Positions 11,096 to 24,959 of a stretch of 64,000 bases of DNA are shown one piece after another. A program made the position numbers and the translations under genes. The notes under the pieces are model-generated. The model searched no databases and was not told the origin of the DNA. It saw nothing but the letters and a program-made list of their open reading frames with translations. Position 1 is the stretch's first letter, and each line of letters begins with the position of its first letter. Source of the stretch: Lethocerus indicus (lineage: Eukaryota > Arthropoda > Insecta > Hemiptera > Belostomatidae); the NCBI GenBank assembly GCA_019843655.1, contig JACDQD010000006.1, positions 18,370,246 through 18,434,245 of the forward strand, given 5' to 3'.

Positions 11096-13790
11096 TTGTA
11101 TAATTTTCCCGGAAACGAATGTTAACTTTCATATCACAATTCCGCGTTTTAAAATTCCATATAGCCCTTATGTCTAGACGAAACAAACGGTAAGGAAAAA
11201 CCGCACAAAAACCCCAGTTTAAGTTTTACAATACTTGAAGTGAATATAGTAGATATATTTTTCATTTATAAATTCAGGATTTACTGTTAAAAATAGAACT
11301 ATGTAAATAATTATACATTGAGGATATATATGCTTTACCATAGAACGTAGAGCGTATGTGCATTTTAAGGCTCGTTTATAATCTGTAGCAGTAGTCACAG
11401 GGAAAAAGATACTCTCCAAAGACCCATTTAAGTTACCCATTTAGTTCTGGCTCTGTGCTATCAATCAATCTTGCAGAACATTTTGCAGCCGCGGTACAGA
11501 GCTCTGCCCAATAATTTATCCGTTTGAATTGTTTACTTGTTTTTCAGTCATGGATTATTGCCAGGAGAGCTTTTAAAAATTCTCCTAGCTCCCTCAACTA
11601 TTAGTGCAACAAATCTAATTAGGAAAGGGGCCAGATTACTGGAGGATATAAACCGCACTCCCCTCGCAATAGATTTAGTCCCCCATTTCGGGTCACTTAT
11701 AAACCATTCTCTTTATAACTGCGCAGAATTTTAAACTACTTCCACTGGTCCATGAAAACACGTAAGTTGGTCAATTTGGGCCGAGAGCCTTATTTCGATT
11801 TTCTGAAGATTTCCCCCTGCGCTTTTAACTCTAACCCACATATCAAAAATTCTTAATATTTATCTGTGATCAATCTGGCTATCATGGATACCGGTAATTG
11901 TGATGACAATTACACGAAACAATAGTAATCTAATATGGTGGGGAATACTTAACATCATTCATTTCTTTATACCTCAGACACCGCACATTCCTTCCTTCCT
12001 CTGCACTTCCGACACTCCTGACCCGGTTGTTCAAAACAAAACTAAAAGGCGGATTGGCCTAATTCGCATTCAGTTTCCATTTGAAAATTAGCCCTCTCTT
12101 TAACACGGGTAAAGTGGCGCTCAAAGAGCTACTCGAATAATTGGCGGCCACCGGTTGATGAGCCTTTTCCTGGCTTTTAGAAATGAAAACCCCGGTGGGA
12201 AACCGACGTTCGGCACTCGACCTGGATCCCATTCACAGCAAGGTTTTGTTTGTAACCGGCCGACCTTTCGAGTGTTTTTCTATGGCATCGGGAATCGGAA
12301 AGTAGACCTGCCCCGACTTAAGTCAAGAGCCGGACTCGGCTACCGTTCCGGGCTTTATCTTCAATACCAAAACTTTGCAGGAGCACAAACGCAATAAATA
12401 TAGCTCGCACTCTCCAAAAAAAGGAATATATCGGTAGCATAACTAATAAATTCACAAAAACATTCCTAGCAGTAAATATAATAAATGAAAATTTTAACTA
12501 TGATGTACATTTACATTAACAATTAGGAAAAGGCTAATTATACATACTAAATGGCCCAAAGATGCTAAAGTATAACTGAATATAATTTATATATTTATTA
12601 TATCATTATAAATAATAATATTGTATATATATAATATAATAATGTATATACATTAGTATTAATAAGCAATATAGGGAAAACATTTAATAAAGGTTTCTTA
12701 ATTTTGCAAACCAATGGAAGTATATGTAGTGAACGGGATAGCATTATCACCTCATTTCCTGTTTTATTAATTGGGTTTTAGATTATCAATTATCAATTAA
12801 TTTCATTTAATATCATTTACTTATTTCTCGAGTCCACAATTACAACATTAAATACTTTAATTATTTCATCGAAAAATATATTATAATTACCTGAACCTCA
12901 AAAATGTACCTGTATAATTACTGTAACTCAATAAATGTTCATCAGTTTTCTTGATTATAATTTATGGATATTAGGTTGTGGCTCAACATGTGAAGGAAAG
13001 TAGAAAAAGTAGTGAAACTTTAATAAACGAGCACACCAACTTATTACTTCAAAACCCCAATGCTTATTGTCTAACCTAGTTGTTCACGATTTGTTCACCA
13101 CATCTGTAAATTCGCCACAGCACAATATTTCTACGCCATTTTCCGCCACCCGATTTTATATGAAAAGAAAATATTTTCTCCAGTTCCAAATTATACAGAA
13201 GTATTGTACTAAAACAGACCATAAACGAATACCGTCCATAAATTTATTTCCGCCTAGTAAACACAGGAAATATGTCACACATACTTATAATATAACATAT
13301 ATACTTACCTTTTTAAATATATATTTAAAAAACATAAAATGCAGACCATATTCACCCCAGACATGTATGTAGATATGATCCAGAAAGCAGAACATGTATG
13401 GTCATTAATGGGCGCCAGGTTTATTGTGGAATATACTAAATATTGCTAGTTCGTCAAATAAAAAGTATTTAGTAGACGAAGAAAAGAAATTAACACCAAG
13501 TGAGCATCCCGCGTAAGAAATACAAATGATTGATATTTCACATACAAATGTGCAGGTGTAAATGTACACCCAACGTGCGATCGTTAAAAGGGATACGTGT
13601 AGCTTAAGTCCTCGGGTTTTTATTGTGTATTTTCCCGACTAGCAAAACAACATTGTAAAAAAATTCATGTATAATGTATTGTAATATTTAAGAATATAAA
13701 TGTAGTAAGGCCAATAGGCCGGAATACATGCAGTAATCACAATTTGTTTATACCGTTGTATCGTTATAATATTTTACAGTAATAAAAATT
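11096..13790. other. Intronic AT-rich stretch
   Basis: No exon supported. A moderately GC-rich patch lies at 12100-12390, and a very AT-rich stretch with TA and ATA runs at 12590-12660. A strong acceptor-like site at 11547 (TTGTTTTTCAG) is followed by a stop after eight codons in the phase required, so it was not accepted as a coding exon. Confidence 0.5.
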
Positions 13791-13799
13791 ATTTGTATC

Positions 13800-14340
13800 T
13801 TGTAAAAAGGGATTCGTGTTGGGTGGGACGTGGTGATCTCGTCGGGTGATCGGCGTTGAGCGTGTGTGGGTGTTGGTGGTGACCTCGCAGGGTCCTGGCC
13901 CAGTTTAAAACCACGGGCCGCACAGCATTTAAAGCCCATTAAGTCCCAATGTATTGTGGCCGGATAATAGGCCCCCTCCACCCCCACCCCCCCAACTTAG
14001 ATGATATTTTCAACACCCCGCCCACCCCACTTAGCATTGTCCCGGGGGCAACAATAATGGCGGTCACTAACCCGGGCCTATTCTATTATCTTGAACTCTG
14101 ACCCGTATTGTTCGCCCTCCCGTGGCCCTTCGTGCCCCGGCAATAGTTTCCGATACAGTAGGCTGTCGCGACAAAAGGCATTACATTTCGGACAATGATA
14201 TCCACCCCTCGGAAGGTGAAGTTTCGAATACAGAGAGGGACGCCCCTTATGGTTTTATAATAGTACGAGTTCCAACTCCGGCGGCCCGATTATGAAATGT
14301 CCCGGAATAGAACACGGTCCAATACCATTCTCTACTCAGA
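13800..14340. other. GC-rich island with C-tract cluster
   Basis: CpG-rich block. C runs at 13973-13994 (CCCC, CCCCC, CCCCCCC) could form an i-motif, or a G-quadruplex on the minus strand. Flanks drop to AT-rich sequence within 100 bases. No reading frame with domain features. Confidence 0.4.
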
Positions 14341-14639
14341 CGGCACCTACATAACCAGTGACCTTACCTTTCATGTAATAGTTATTGTTCTCATTTTGTA
14401 ATACATTTCGGAGGTAATTTATTTGATAAATTTATTTCGCGTTAAATATTAATGCGAATATATTCATGTTATAATAATTTCTTCCACATTCGCCTTGTTG
14501 TATTTTATCCCCGCCCTTATTTATTTTTGTACAATATATTTCGGGAAAATTTGCCCAAACCTTGCCGTAACGTCATAATTAGGAAATACGCATTATGTAC
14601 AGAATCTAACGACCCATTTACGTAAAACCAGACAGCCTT

Positions 14640-15020
14640 CTATTGCCGGGTGAGCCGATGGAGGAAGGAAGAGGCAAAAAACGTAAATCCAGGCGGACGA
14701 GGCGGAGAGGAGTTGGTTTTAAAACGAGGCCGGGCGTAGAAGAAGGGGCGTAGTATATCTTTGGGGAGGCCCATCAAACAAATTCTAGCGGCACTTGTTT
14801 CTTCCACCAACATTTCAAATACAGAGAGCTCGGAGGCCCCTCTCAGCCCACTATATCACCCCCTGTCTTACCTCGACCCACCCGATATATGCCTCTAACC
14901 AACCGAGGAATTTTTCTTCCGCTATTCGAATTGAAATGCCTCCCGCTATTATTATTGTAGGCCCTGGGAGGGGAGAGAAATGGAAACGCTTCTGTAAGAA
15001 TAAGTCTCCGACGGCATTAG
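14640..15020. other. GC-rich island, purine-rich on plus
   Basis: Begins with GAGG/GGCGG-rich purine sequence (14655-14770) and ends near 15010. Contains CpGs and no supported exon. Confidence 0.35.
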
Positions 15021-17930
15021 GGAAAATATAAATAAATAGCGTCATTTATTCTGACCTAGGCATGTAGGACCTGAGCCCAGTACAAATGTCATGTTACATT
15101 GGTCGAGGAATAAAATAAAATAAGGTAGAAAAATAAAATAAAATGAAAATAGTTTAGAACTATCGATTAGGAATAGTTTTGTAGAATTTACAAGAGAGGA
15201 CCGTGTATAAATTAGTGTGCATATAGGAATATATTCCTCACGGTCGAAAAAGATTAACCTCCAAATACCCGTTTCGTTTTCGGTGAACGCGGGAATCACA
15301 CGACTGCGACTCCCCAGATTATTATCTCATATATTGTAATATACGAACCCGAACTCCCGCACAGAGTCGAAAACTTATATCTCTGTACTAGAGTGTGCTT
15401 GTCAAGTTCAAACTCAGGTATAAACTAAAATAAACTACCTAGGCGCTTACATTTTGGGCAGATATTTCCGATCAGATATTGGCCGAAACGTTTCCGGTTA
15501 AACTGAGTTCAATTTGTATTCTCGGGAGAAAAATTGGTACTCACACAGGAGCCAGTCATTGGCTCCGTATCAGGCCGAAAGGGAAACCGGATTTATAATA
15601 CTCCGGCTTTGAATTTGACCTTAAGGTCGACTGGTGCACTAAATACATCTCTAGACAAGCCGGGACAGTGCGGAGTGTAAGTGGTTCCACAGCTGTGTTC
15701 AACATTGAAATATACCGCCATTAATTAATTTCGAGTGAGGGAGAGAACGAGAAAATAATTGCGGGTCTTCAATCCCGCTTACTTTAAACCAATCATTTTT
15801 CATTTGAAATCCCACTAGAAGCGCCATATTCGCTGAAATTACAGTTAATTCCTCCTGGATTTAACAAACAAAGTTAAACTATTAAAAATTCAATGGCGCT
15901 GGAAAACAATTTTATAAGGTAATCAGGGAATTTATAAATAAATTGTATATTAAGAGGGAATGATCTCATATCACAATCCCACTATATTTTACATTTGGTA
16001 TTCGTCTCCCAGATTCGGTGTAATTAATATTTACTCCACGTGTGTATATTTGAAAAGCCAATTTAAAATTTTAATCTATTCAAAATTCTTTGACACGGGA
16101 ACTGCAATACAGTTACTTCTGTACACAATACAATTCGACTGATAATTAAGTCAGGGATTCAAGCCGAGCCGTACACATAATATATTTATAAACCGGTACT
16201 CTTGCGTCAACTAGTTATAGACTTGAACAAAAAATTACCTTTACAATACTTACCACCTACAGTGCGACTACCCTGTTAGACAGTAAAAGGCATTTATATA
16301 AATGAGTTACAGAATCAATGTAGTCAGTTTTTCAGTAATGATTTCATTCATTCATTTGAATTTACATTGCACTGAACTTATAAATACACCAGCATTTAGC
16401 AGATCGTTAACCCAATAATATCCTAATCACCAATAGTTTTTCTACTAACGAGAAATACATATTCCTGCACTATTGAAACTGTAGTATGTAATTGTCTGCA
16501 CTCGAATTGCCAGGAATGCAATGAAAAATGTATCCTATATGTGCACACATTTCCAGTGCGAATGACCCGCTATATTTTTCGCGCTTCAGTAACTACCTAA
16601 ATAATTTTCTATTCCGACACAGGAACTTTCCAGAATTTTTTGCTTTATTCGAAACGAATTTAAAAAAAATAATATCGAGTTTCAACACTGAATGCTGTTG
16701 GTGGTGGGGGGGGGAGAATAAAACCGCGTAGCCGCCGTCTATATTTATACGCTGTGAATGTGGACGCTTTTCAGTCCAACGCTAATTTTTTTTCGGCAGT
16801 ATTTAAAAGCTTTTCATCAACCCTCTGTCGTATTGAGGTTTCAGCCCTTCCTTCATGCGACTGAAATTATGAGAACAATTCACGAGAAACAAAAAAACAT
16901 AGCGTAGTGTAGAATTAATTTATCATTTTTAATACTTTTCCCTTAGGCGTGTAGTATCGCTATCGTGGTAAATGACAATGTAGCCATGTTGACTATTGTA
17001 GTGCAACTACTATTTTTTGTAATAATAAATTGGAGCGTCAGTTTTCTCGATTAAATCTCATCTCACTGAGTTTTGTAATTCATTTGAGACAATTGTTATT
17101 TTGAGAGGTGTTTCATTTGTGTTTCACTTTGGATTTATCACTGAAGTGTCAGACTCCAAGAAAACGTCGAAAACTCTGGTCGTTACACTAAAAACGATGA
17201 AATTACATGCATTCAAGCAGTTTTACATCATTTGGCGATAGGGGACAGATACTTCAGTATTAGAGATAACTTCCAAACGACTCATAGCTTCAAAAAAAAG
17301 CTACAAACTGCATGCTAGAATAGAACTGGTCACTTTCGGGGGAGCGTGAATGATGAGAGGCTGCAGGGATGAGCGATGTAGCCTCCATAGAGAGCGGAAC
17401 TCCGTCCCAGAAACCAAGTTGTTTATTATCAGTTTATCTGATAATTAACTGTGGCCGTTAGGGAGGGGCCTCTGCCTGTGCCTGCGCCTACCTGTTACGG
17501 CCTACCTCCCGCGACATTACTTGATGAAATTCGTCACGGGCGACTAGAGCCGCCGACCCTTTGGTTGGTCCCAAATCAAGCGTGCACTGTCCTCTGAGCC
17601 CAATGACCATAATATATGCAAAATGGATATTCTCCGGTACCTTCCCATTAACATAGCCGCTGCTACTAGGTCATCGTGGTTCAGAGCTACAGAACTATTA
17701 ATTAAGCCCCCTCCATCAATAGTCCATATAATTATTTTGCTATTTTATTATATATACAAGAAAAATCAGTTGCATTATCTTAGAAGCACAAATCAAAATT
17801 CGTGATCATCACATATTAAAATTCCATATTTTAGGTCCAGATATCCTACAGTAACCTCCCTATAGTAAATGGTTTCCCCGACAAGAATCGGAAGTAACAA
17901 CCACTGCCTATACCCTCTGGGATACTGCGT
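15021..17930. other. Intronic stretch, mostly AT-rich
   Basis: No gene seen. A G run (GGTGGTGGGGGGGG) lies at 16698-16711. A GATA-type inverted repeat lies at 17426-17444 at the start of a GC-richer patch that runs to about 17590. Confidence 0.45.
17426..17444. promoter_or_regulatory. Inverted pair of GATA sites
   Basis: TTATCAG and CTGATAA form perfect 7-bp arms around a 5-base spacer, giving two divergent GATA motifs at the edge of a GC-rich patch. Binding is inferred from sequence only. Confidence 0.35.
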
Positions 17931-17939
17931 TTATGCTGG

Positions 17940-18250
17940 CATCTACAATTGTAAATGTAAAGTGGGGGGGGGGATTCCTGTTTTCGGGGCTAATCGGGAA
18001 AAAATCGCGAGGCCGGTAGTTTTCCCTGCGTCGTCCCTCTCGCCCAATTCTTTTCCACTTTGCCCCATCTTTCGGAAGATTCCCCCACATCTCTGATGCC
18101 GGCCGCGTACGGCCATTTCGGCCCCGTACAGTCTTATCGGGGTAAAATAGGGGAGGGGGAGCCGGGAGGAGAATGTCCCCGAGCCAGGTCCTTTATCTTT
18201 AATTCGATTTTTAGTCCTGATGGGTTTTAGAGGTGGCCGCCGCTTACTTC
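17940..18250. other. GC-rich island
   Basis: Contains a G9 run (17963-17971), CGGCC/GGCCG palindromic pieces near 18100 and a purine-rich GGGGAGGGGGAGCCGGGAGG stretch near 18148-18168. No exon supported. Confidence 0.35.
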
Positions 18251-21200
18251 CTCGTTTGAGAAACGGTGGCTTGGGTATACACGAGTATCTGGGCTGTAGA
18301 CCGTACGAAAAGCCAAAGAAAAACTCAATTTACAACAATATTATATTAGCTTTGTTTCACGAAATGCTATTTAAACCATAACAATTTTTATTGTGTTAGT
18401 CTGTTGGTGGTTGTCTACATTATCGAGTCTGAACTTTCGCAAATTTATTTACCCTAAAAGTAAACAAATAAAGCAAGTATAAATGTATCGAGTGGCATTC
18501 GAAACCTGGCATGCCTAACTAATACCTTCCTAATACAGTGAGTAGACAATCCAGTGGCTTATAAAAAACCTTTTAAAGTATTTAAAATATTTCAACACAC
18601 TGAAAGCTAAAAGCGATTAATACTATACTATACTGTTTTCAATAATCGCTCTACTAGTGTTTTCTGTAACTATTCATTCCAAACCAGGCTTTAAAATCTT
18701 TTCATTGTCTTTTCCACAAGATGATAAAACATTAATTTATGTTCGTGTACATTTTTCATAGGTCAAAATATTTTGTTCGGTAATTGTATATTCTGTAAGG
18801 GTAACTAATGTTCAGTCATTAACATTTCACTTTCTAAACTTGTTTACTATCATAAAAGCATCTCACCGACAAATCTTAGGGGCCCAGATATATAACATGC
18901 ATTAGTACACAAAATAAAAAGAAACGTAATTGTTCTACCGAAATGAACCAGAGTTGGAGTCAATTAGTCCCAGTGAATCCTAGGCTCAACTACACAACTA
19001 ATGAAAGCACGTGACTAGGTACGCCCCGTCTATTAATTCCTCCCGTTAATTATAAATTCCGGTAGTCATGACTGGGCTGATAGCTCCAATTATGCGGTTG
19101 CCTTTAACTCAGTTAAAGTGTCAGGAGCGCGCTGCCAGTGTTCATTGTCCAAAACCGAGTTTAATTCAGACCCACAATAGCATCTTCATCAGCAATTAGG
19201 AATGCGTTAGGCGTTCCGTTGCTCTTTGATGTCCGCATATTGGATCCCAAACATGGCACAAGAGATATGACAAATATTTTATTATAAGACAAAAATACAC
19301 TACAAAAATATTTATTAAAACAAGAGTAAAATATATGCGACTTACGTGACAAGATATATTCTATAGTCAGGCTTCTATAAATAACTTCATTTTCTAGCGA
19401 TACGATTTAGAAAAATTTATTTTTTTTCAACGCAACTCATTTTTAGTTTTTGTGACCCTGGAAAAAGTCAGGTTCAAGATATTCTATGTACCAGGAGTTT
19501 GTTCGAATGACTCTTAAATTTAATTTTTAAATGTAATATAAGCTTTAGTGCAATTCTCTAAAGCAATGGCTGTCGTTGCCACATCAACAAAATTGAAACG
19601 AATGGTGAGAACATTTCCGTCAGCGAATATAGGTCTTTGTACAGTAACGAATTATTACACTTTCCGATACGGGAAGATGTTCCTGAAAATAAGATTAATT
19701 TTAACCTACTTTTCCCAGAAAAATGATAAATTAGTTCAGTCTATTTCTATAGAAAATTTAATTTCATGTTTCGAGGCGATTTCACGAATGAAAATGTGTA
19801 TAATTAAAAAGTGCATTCTGTAAACCTTGCTAAATATTTCAATAAAATGCCGAATCCGACGTCTGACTTTCATTTTCATCAGGTTTTTTCCTTGCTTCCC
19901 GTGGGTGCATTATAAATCAAACGTCCCCGTGCGCCGTGTATTTTTCCTCCCAGGATATATCTTCCATGCGCGTTGTCAAAAAAGACCTTAATAATAAATA
20001 GGGACGGTTTTGGCAACGGGACGTCCATCCATAAAGCAGTATGCAGTGTGTGTGCGCGCTACGGCAGGGTCAAAACGCGGAGAATGGGACCTAATTTCAC
20101 GGGTAGAATATCCCCGCCCTTATCGTATTTTTTACCCACCCTCGTGAATTCACATTTACCAGAATTTCCTCCCCGCCCACGTCCATCCCAATTTTCAAAC
20201 CAAACAAAGCGTTCACGACTTTCGTTTGTTAATCTCACCTCACAGCCGGAGAATCAGATAGCATATAATAATATTGGTTTGAAATAAACTAATAACGGAA
20301 TTATTCAATTGGATAATATCCTATTTAGGTTTTCATAGTACTAATGGTAACCTAATGTGCGGTCTCAAATGAGTCACATTGATTTTCTAGTAAACTATAC
20401 TCTCGTGATCAATTCAAATTAGTAACTGAATTTGATTTTTCCAACTCACAATATATTTCCACATTGTTCTATAGGTTAAAAATATAAATATTTAGCCGAC
20501 ATAATAGAGGGAGATTCGTAAGGGGCAGAGGGAGTGCTATGTTAATAACTTCATGTCCGACCCTATTATGAGATAGGATTTGTCACTGGAATGACTGTGC
20601 AGGGTCAGGTAGTGGTGTGGGCTCCAATCTGTTGGAAAGTAGCCACCTAGCCGAAACTAAGTTCCATCGCAGCACCGGCGCGCTGAAACTATGCTGGGAA
20701 TCCTTCTCGGCCTAGAGTCGTCCCGGCCCGCAACCAAAGTTCAACCGAGGCCGATAAAATATGCCCAACCAAACGGGAATTCAAAACTGATTTACAAAAT
20801 AAAAACTGTTATTACCTCTCATCTGTAAATTTCAGGGAGCGTTCCGACTCCATCGGCCAAATTTCGACAAAGAAGAGATACTGGCAATTCCATAACTTAT
20901 TTTGGGTTTAAATTAGTAATTGAAGGAAAATCCCATCTGCTCTGTTTGGGGAGGGAACCCGTTAATGCGAGGCTGCTTTCACTTCATGCTTTCAATTCTT
21001 GCAGCAAGATGTGGATATATGATGGGGGTAGGTACCGGGAAAAGTACTAATTGAAACGCAATTGGGGCATTCGAAATGATTTTCCATACTTCGAACTTCC
21101 ATATTTGCCAGACTTCTCGTTTTGACTGAAACAATACACCTATATTCCACATATATGCTAATTGTTTTTTCATATTGTATTATTTATTTAAATAATAAAA

Positions 21201-23967
21201 GGAAACCTTAAATAATAGAGAAATTATTAATATATATTTTTACTTATATTACTTTATTATTTATATTTATATTTTTTTATTAAAAAATATATTTTTTACT
21301 GCAATATTTAAGGTTTGCAAAATTTAAAAATAAATATTCTAATTCTAAAGTAATTAATTACCGCTTGCTATTTCCCAACATCCATGCTATATGACCCAAA
21401 CTCACTTAGCAGGTTTATATATCCTATCTGTAGAGATTTTGAAAATCAAACTACCTCTGTGTCACCATTTAAACTATACTCAAAACCTAGAATGGGGTAA
21501 TTTTCTAGCTAAAATGATCAAACATTTACCGCTAAATGGGCGGTCTCAATACTGAGTTTGGTAAGGTATTAAATTTCCAACAGCAGAATTCCTTTTTTCC
21601 GGACCGTTACTATTTGAAAATATTTATTCGTATCGTTAAGTTGACGCCCCGTAATTTAGCCTGAAGAAAGAATCCCTCGAGGAAAGAAGGGTGGGAAAAA
21701 AACTGGGATAATAAACCGATAGAGTTGGTAGAATGGTAGAAGGGAAAGAGTGGTAAAAGCAGTGTGAAACCCGGAACGAAGGGCCCTCCGAGGATTGACT
21801 CATTCAATAAATCCTCTTTTTTTCTAGTTCTTCCTTCAGGAAAATTTTATAAGCCAAGGTGGCTAGTGGACTAACCAATGCCAAACAGTTCGTGGTCTGT
21901 CCGGCATTCACCAGATATTGTGAACTCGAAGGAATAAAATTCGTTCATAATCTGTAATGATAGCAAACTAATCCGTACCGGTTTTCTCTGATTATTTGTC
22001 AACAGTAAAAAACATAATACCATGTACAAACGCAACCGAAGTTGTGAGCCGTAATCTACATTTTATCAGTAAGGATGTTCATAAAATTGTATTTTTGGTA
22101 TACGACAACAAAATAACAAAAGCAACAAATTCTTACCCAGAGAAATAATTTGTCCCATATTTAATCCGAGGAAAGACAATCTAAAATTCATTACAAATGG
22201 TTGTATTTTATCCTTAAAGATGAAAAAGGTGTATGGAATGCGGTATAAATTTTCAAAGGAAAATGAAAAACAAATAAAAAGCTTTTTACTTGCTTTTCTT
22301 AATAATAAAGCTGTTCTTAATAATAAGCGGAAAAAGGTTTTTGTGGAAACGGCCCTGCTTGTTAATTTTTAATTCACTCAAAAGTTCTTCGAATGTGGCC
22401 TTCACCAGCGTTGATAATGTCTGGAAAACAAATACCGACATTCTATGACATTTGGGTTTATTTAAGTTCCCGTAAAACTAGTTGCGGAATACCGCAATTC
22501 TCACCTTCTTTGTTTTTAGTCTGTGCTTTATCTCCAGAGAGAAATTCTGAAAGGGTGACAGTTAAGAACGTGGAACCGGTATTTCAAAAAAACTGGAGGT
22601 TATACACGGGATAGTATGAGATTTTAACGCAATGAGTTATTAAGAATTTAACGTTACCTCACAACAATAACCAAGAAGTAAATATATGTACCCAAACTAT
22701 ATATTCAGAAAAATTTATGCGAACACTTTTTGAAATAAAATGGGTATTTAGTGAGTCGTTCTTAAAATATGAATTCCATGTTAATTTTCCCTATGAAGAA
22801 TTTTAGTTCGGAGGTAAGCAGAGTTTGATGATAACGACTGCAGTAGATTAAGAGGAGTGGAAGGGACCAGCTTATGGGAGGGAACAATATGATTTAAGCC
22901 CGGGGTTGGGATAGTGCACTAGTCATAAATCCACTGGTTGGACTCCCCTCTTCTAAATTGCCTCTAACGTCTGTCTCATTCCAATTAGCTTGTTCATCTG
23001 CCGCAACCAACTAACGGACACACTTCACAATAGCCAACAATTGACCATTTGCACAGTTTAAAACTTCATTTTTCTTCAACATACGGCTACATCGTTGATA
23101 GTCAGCGCTGTAATTAAATGTATACTTCTTCCTATGTTTGAATGTGAATTTTTTAGAGTTCGAAATTTCTCAAAACAAGTTCTGGATAACACACACACGT
23201 TGTACGATGATGGCAAAAGTATTCAAAAGGAATAATAAACAGAAATGGAGTAATGGATTGCAATTTCTGTGTCACCAACGGTAGGCATTATGGTGTACTT
23301 ATATTTTCTTCATGTCGATTTAATTCAATATAAATTTCATCTGTGTTCACATTGCTTTAATTCTAATGCGCAGGCATTCGTGAAATTAATAGATATAAAA
23401 CTAAATATTGTCCTCCAGTTCTTAACAAAACAGCAATTAATTATAGGGCTTGGGGGACTTGTAGAAAGATGTCGACTGGTTTTTCATTTAATTACCGGTT
23501 TAATTAAGTAATTAAAATTATAACCGTATTCATGAAACGCCCTACGCTCTTAACGTGATAATTCAATTTAACGCCTCCAGTTTATTTACATGAAATTAAA
23601 CATGTTTATGTTAAAAGCTATTTAATCGCGTTAATTAACGGACGAAGGTGGAGAAATTATACGACGATAAAGGAAAAAAGGGGGCCCGAGGCAAAAACAC
23701 AATCTATTGTCGAATTATCCGAATATTTTATGAGAACAACGTTGTGAAATATCGCAAAGCTAACTTCAGTAGACCTCGTATTTTTTCAGTAAATTGACAG
23801 AAATCGGTGAATTATCGAACGAAGGTTTATGCGGCCAGAATTAATAAAAAATTATTAATGTAAAAGTCTTGACTTCAATCACATAGTCTCTATAAGCACA
23901 TACATACAAATTAAACGCCCTTAATATATAATGAATTTAAGGGGGGGTCCCAGGGGGGTTTTGAATA
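18251..23967. other. Intronic stretch, no gene seen
   Basis: Mostly AT-rich, with extremely AT-rich sequence at 21175-21350 (few G or C) that could act as a matrix-attachment-type region. GC-richer patches at 20010-20260 and 20640-20780 have no exon signals that I trust. A 13-bp near-identical element (CTTAATAATAA) is repeated at 22298 and 22316. Confidence 0.45.
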
Positions 23968-23980
23968 TTACAAGTTGTAT
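23968..23980 (+). repeat. Target-site duplication, left copy
   Basis: TTACAAGTTGTAT occurs again exactly at 24478-24490; with one mismatch the match extends three bases further out. Confidence 0.75.
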
Positions 23981-24477
23981 ACCGTAGATTTCGTGTGTTT
24001 CTGTCTCCTCTCGCTGGTTTGGTCTTTTGCTAGACCGGTTTCGGCTACTCGCCATCTTCAGTAGCGGTGTTAGTCACTTTTGGCACTTTGGATGTTTTTT
24101 GGGCATACTCACTGCACTGTCACTATCACTTGTACTGTAAGCCGCAGTTATTTTTAACACTATTAAAACGCGTAGTGTATTCAGTTTAATGCACTACTAG
24201 TTTCAATGGTACGGCGCACCTAATACTAGCTCGCAACAATGGTGTGTCTTACATTTCAGTATTAGCGCCTTACATATAGCGCCTTACAGTACAAGTGGCA
24301 GCGACAGTGCAGTGAGGATGCCCAAAAAACATCCAAAGTGCCAAAAGTGACTTACACTGCTACTGAAGATGGCGAAAAGCCGAAACCGGTCTAGGGAAAG
24401 ACCAAACCAGCGAGAGGAGACAGAAACACACGAAATCTACGGTATTCCAACCCCTGGCAGACCAAAAACCAGGTATG
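23981..24477 (+). mobile_element. 497-bp foldback element of the CAGACC family
   Basis: Bounded by a 13-bp duplication (up to 16 with one mismatch). The two arms, 23979-24139 and 24285-24445, are inverted copies of about 161 bp at roughly 94 percent identity, around a 145-bp spacer. The right end runs on for about 32 bases (CCAACCCCTGGCAGACC...) not present on the left, so the ends are asymmetric. Inside each arm is a motif of two small hairpins (GGC-loop-GCC and GGTCT-loop-AGACC) whose stems are kept while loops differ. No coding capacity. Inverted ends with a variable 12-16 bp duplication recall Penelope-like elements; a foldback DNA element is the alternative. Confidence 0.8.
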
Positions 24478-24490
24478 TTACAAGTTGTAT
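24478..24490 (+). repeat. Target-site duplication, right copy
   Basis: Exact copy of 23968-23980. Confidence 0.75.
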
Positions 24491-24959
24491 GTTCCGTACT
24501 GCTCATTTTTCCCTATTTTTCAGCTTCTACACATCGTCAGATGGATATCGTTAGTAAGACTTATTTGAGTCACTCACTATTGCGCCGCCTCACTGATTTG
24601 TAGTGATGCTGACACCGGTCTAGAAAGGAATCGAACGGGGAATTGTTCCAAATGCTAAATATATCAAATGAATATGTTCACTCGAAATTATAATATAAAT
24701 TATGTTAAAATATAATATTTTTTATTTTTAGTTATGTTTTTAATGTTACGACACATATGAAACGCCAAAATTGGTGTAGGGGACTCATAGAAAGAATATG
24801 TAGAAAATGTAAGTCTATATTTTGTCAAGTATGAGGAGAAATTTTTCACAGGTTGGTTTTCCAACAATTTCATTTGACGACTGGAACTGAATCCTCCGAG
24901 AGCTGAGAATTCCTGCAGTTTTGACCGCAGTTCTGTTTTAAAACAAATATTGCCGCTCC

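Noticed and set aside
11548..11760. Possible second exon after TTGTTTTTCAG
   Set aside because: In the required phase 1 it meets a stop after eight codons; the long open frame is in another phase.
16254..16272. 19-nt minus-strand segment with good splice-like ends
   Set aside because: No other minus-strand exon in the window to connect it to; too short to stand alone.
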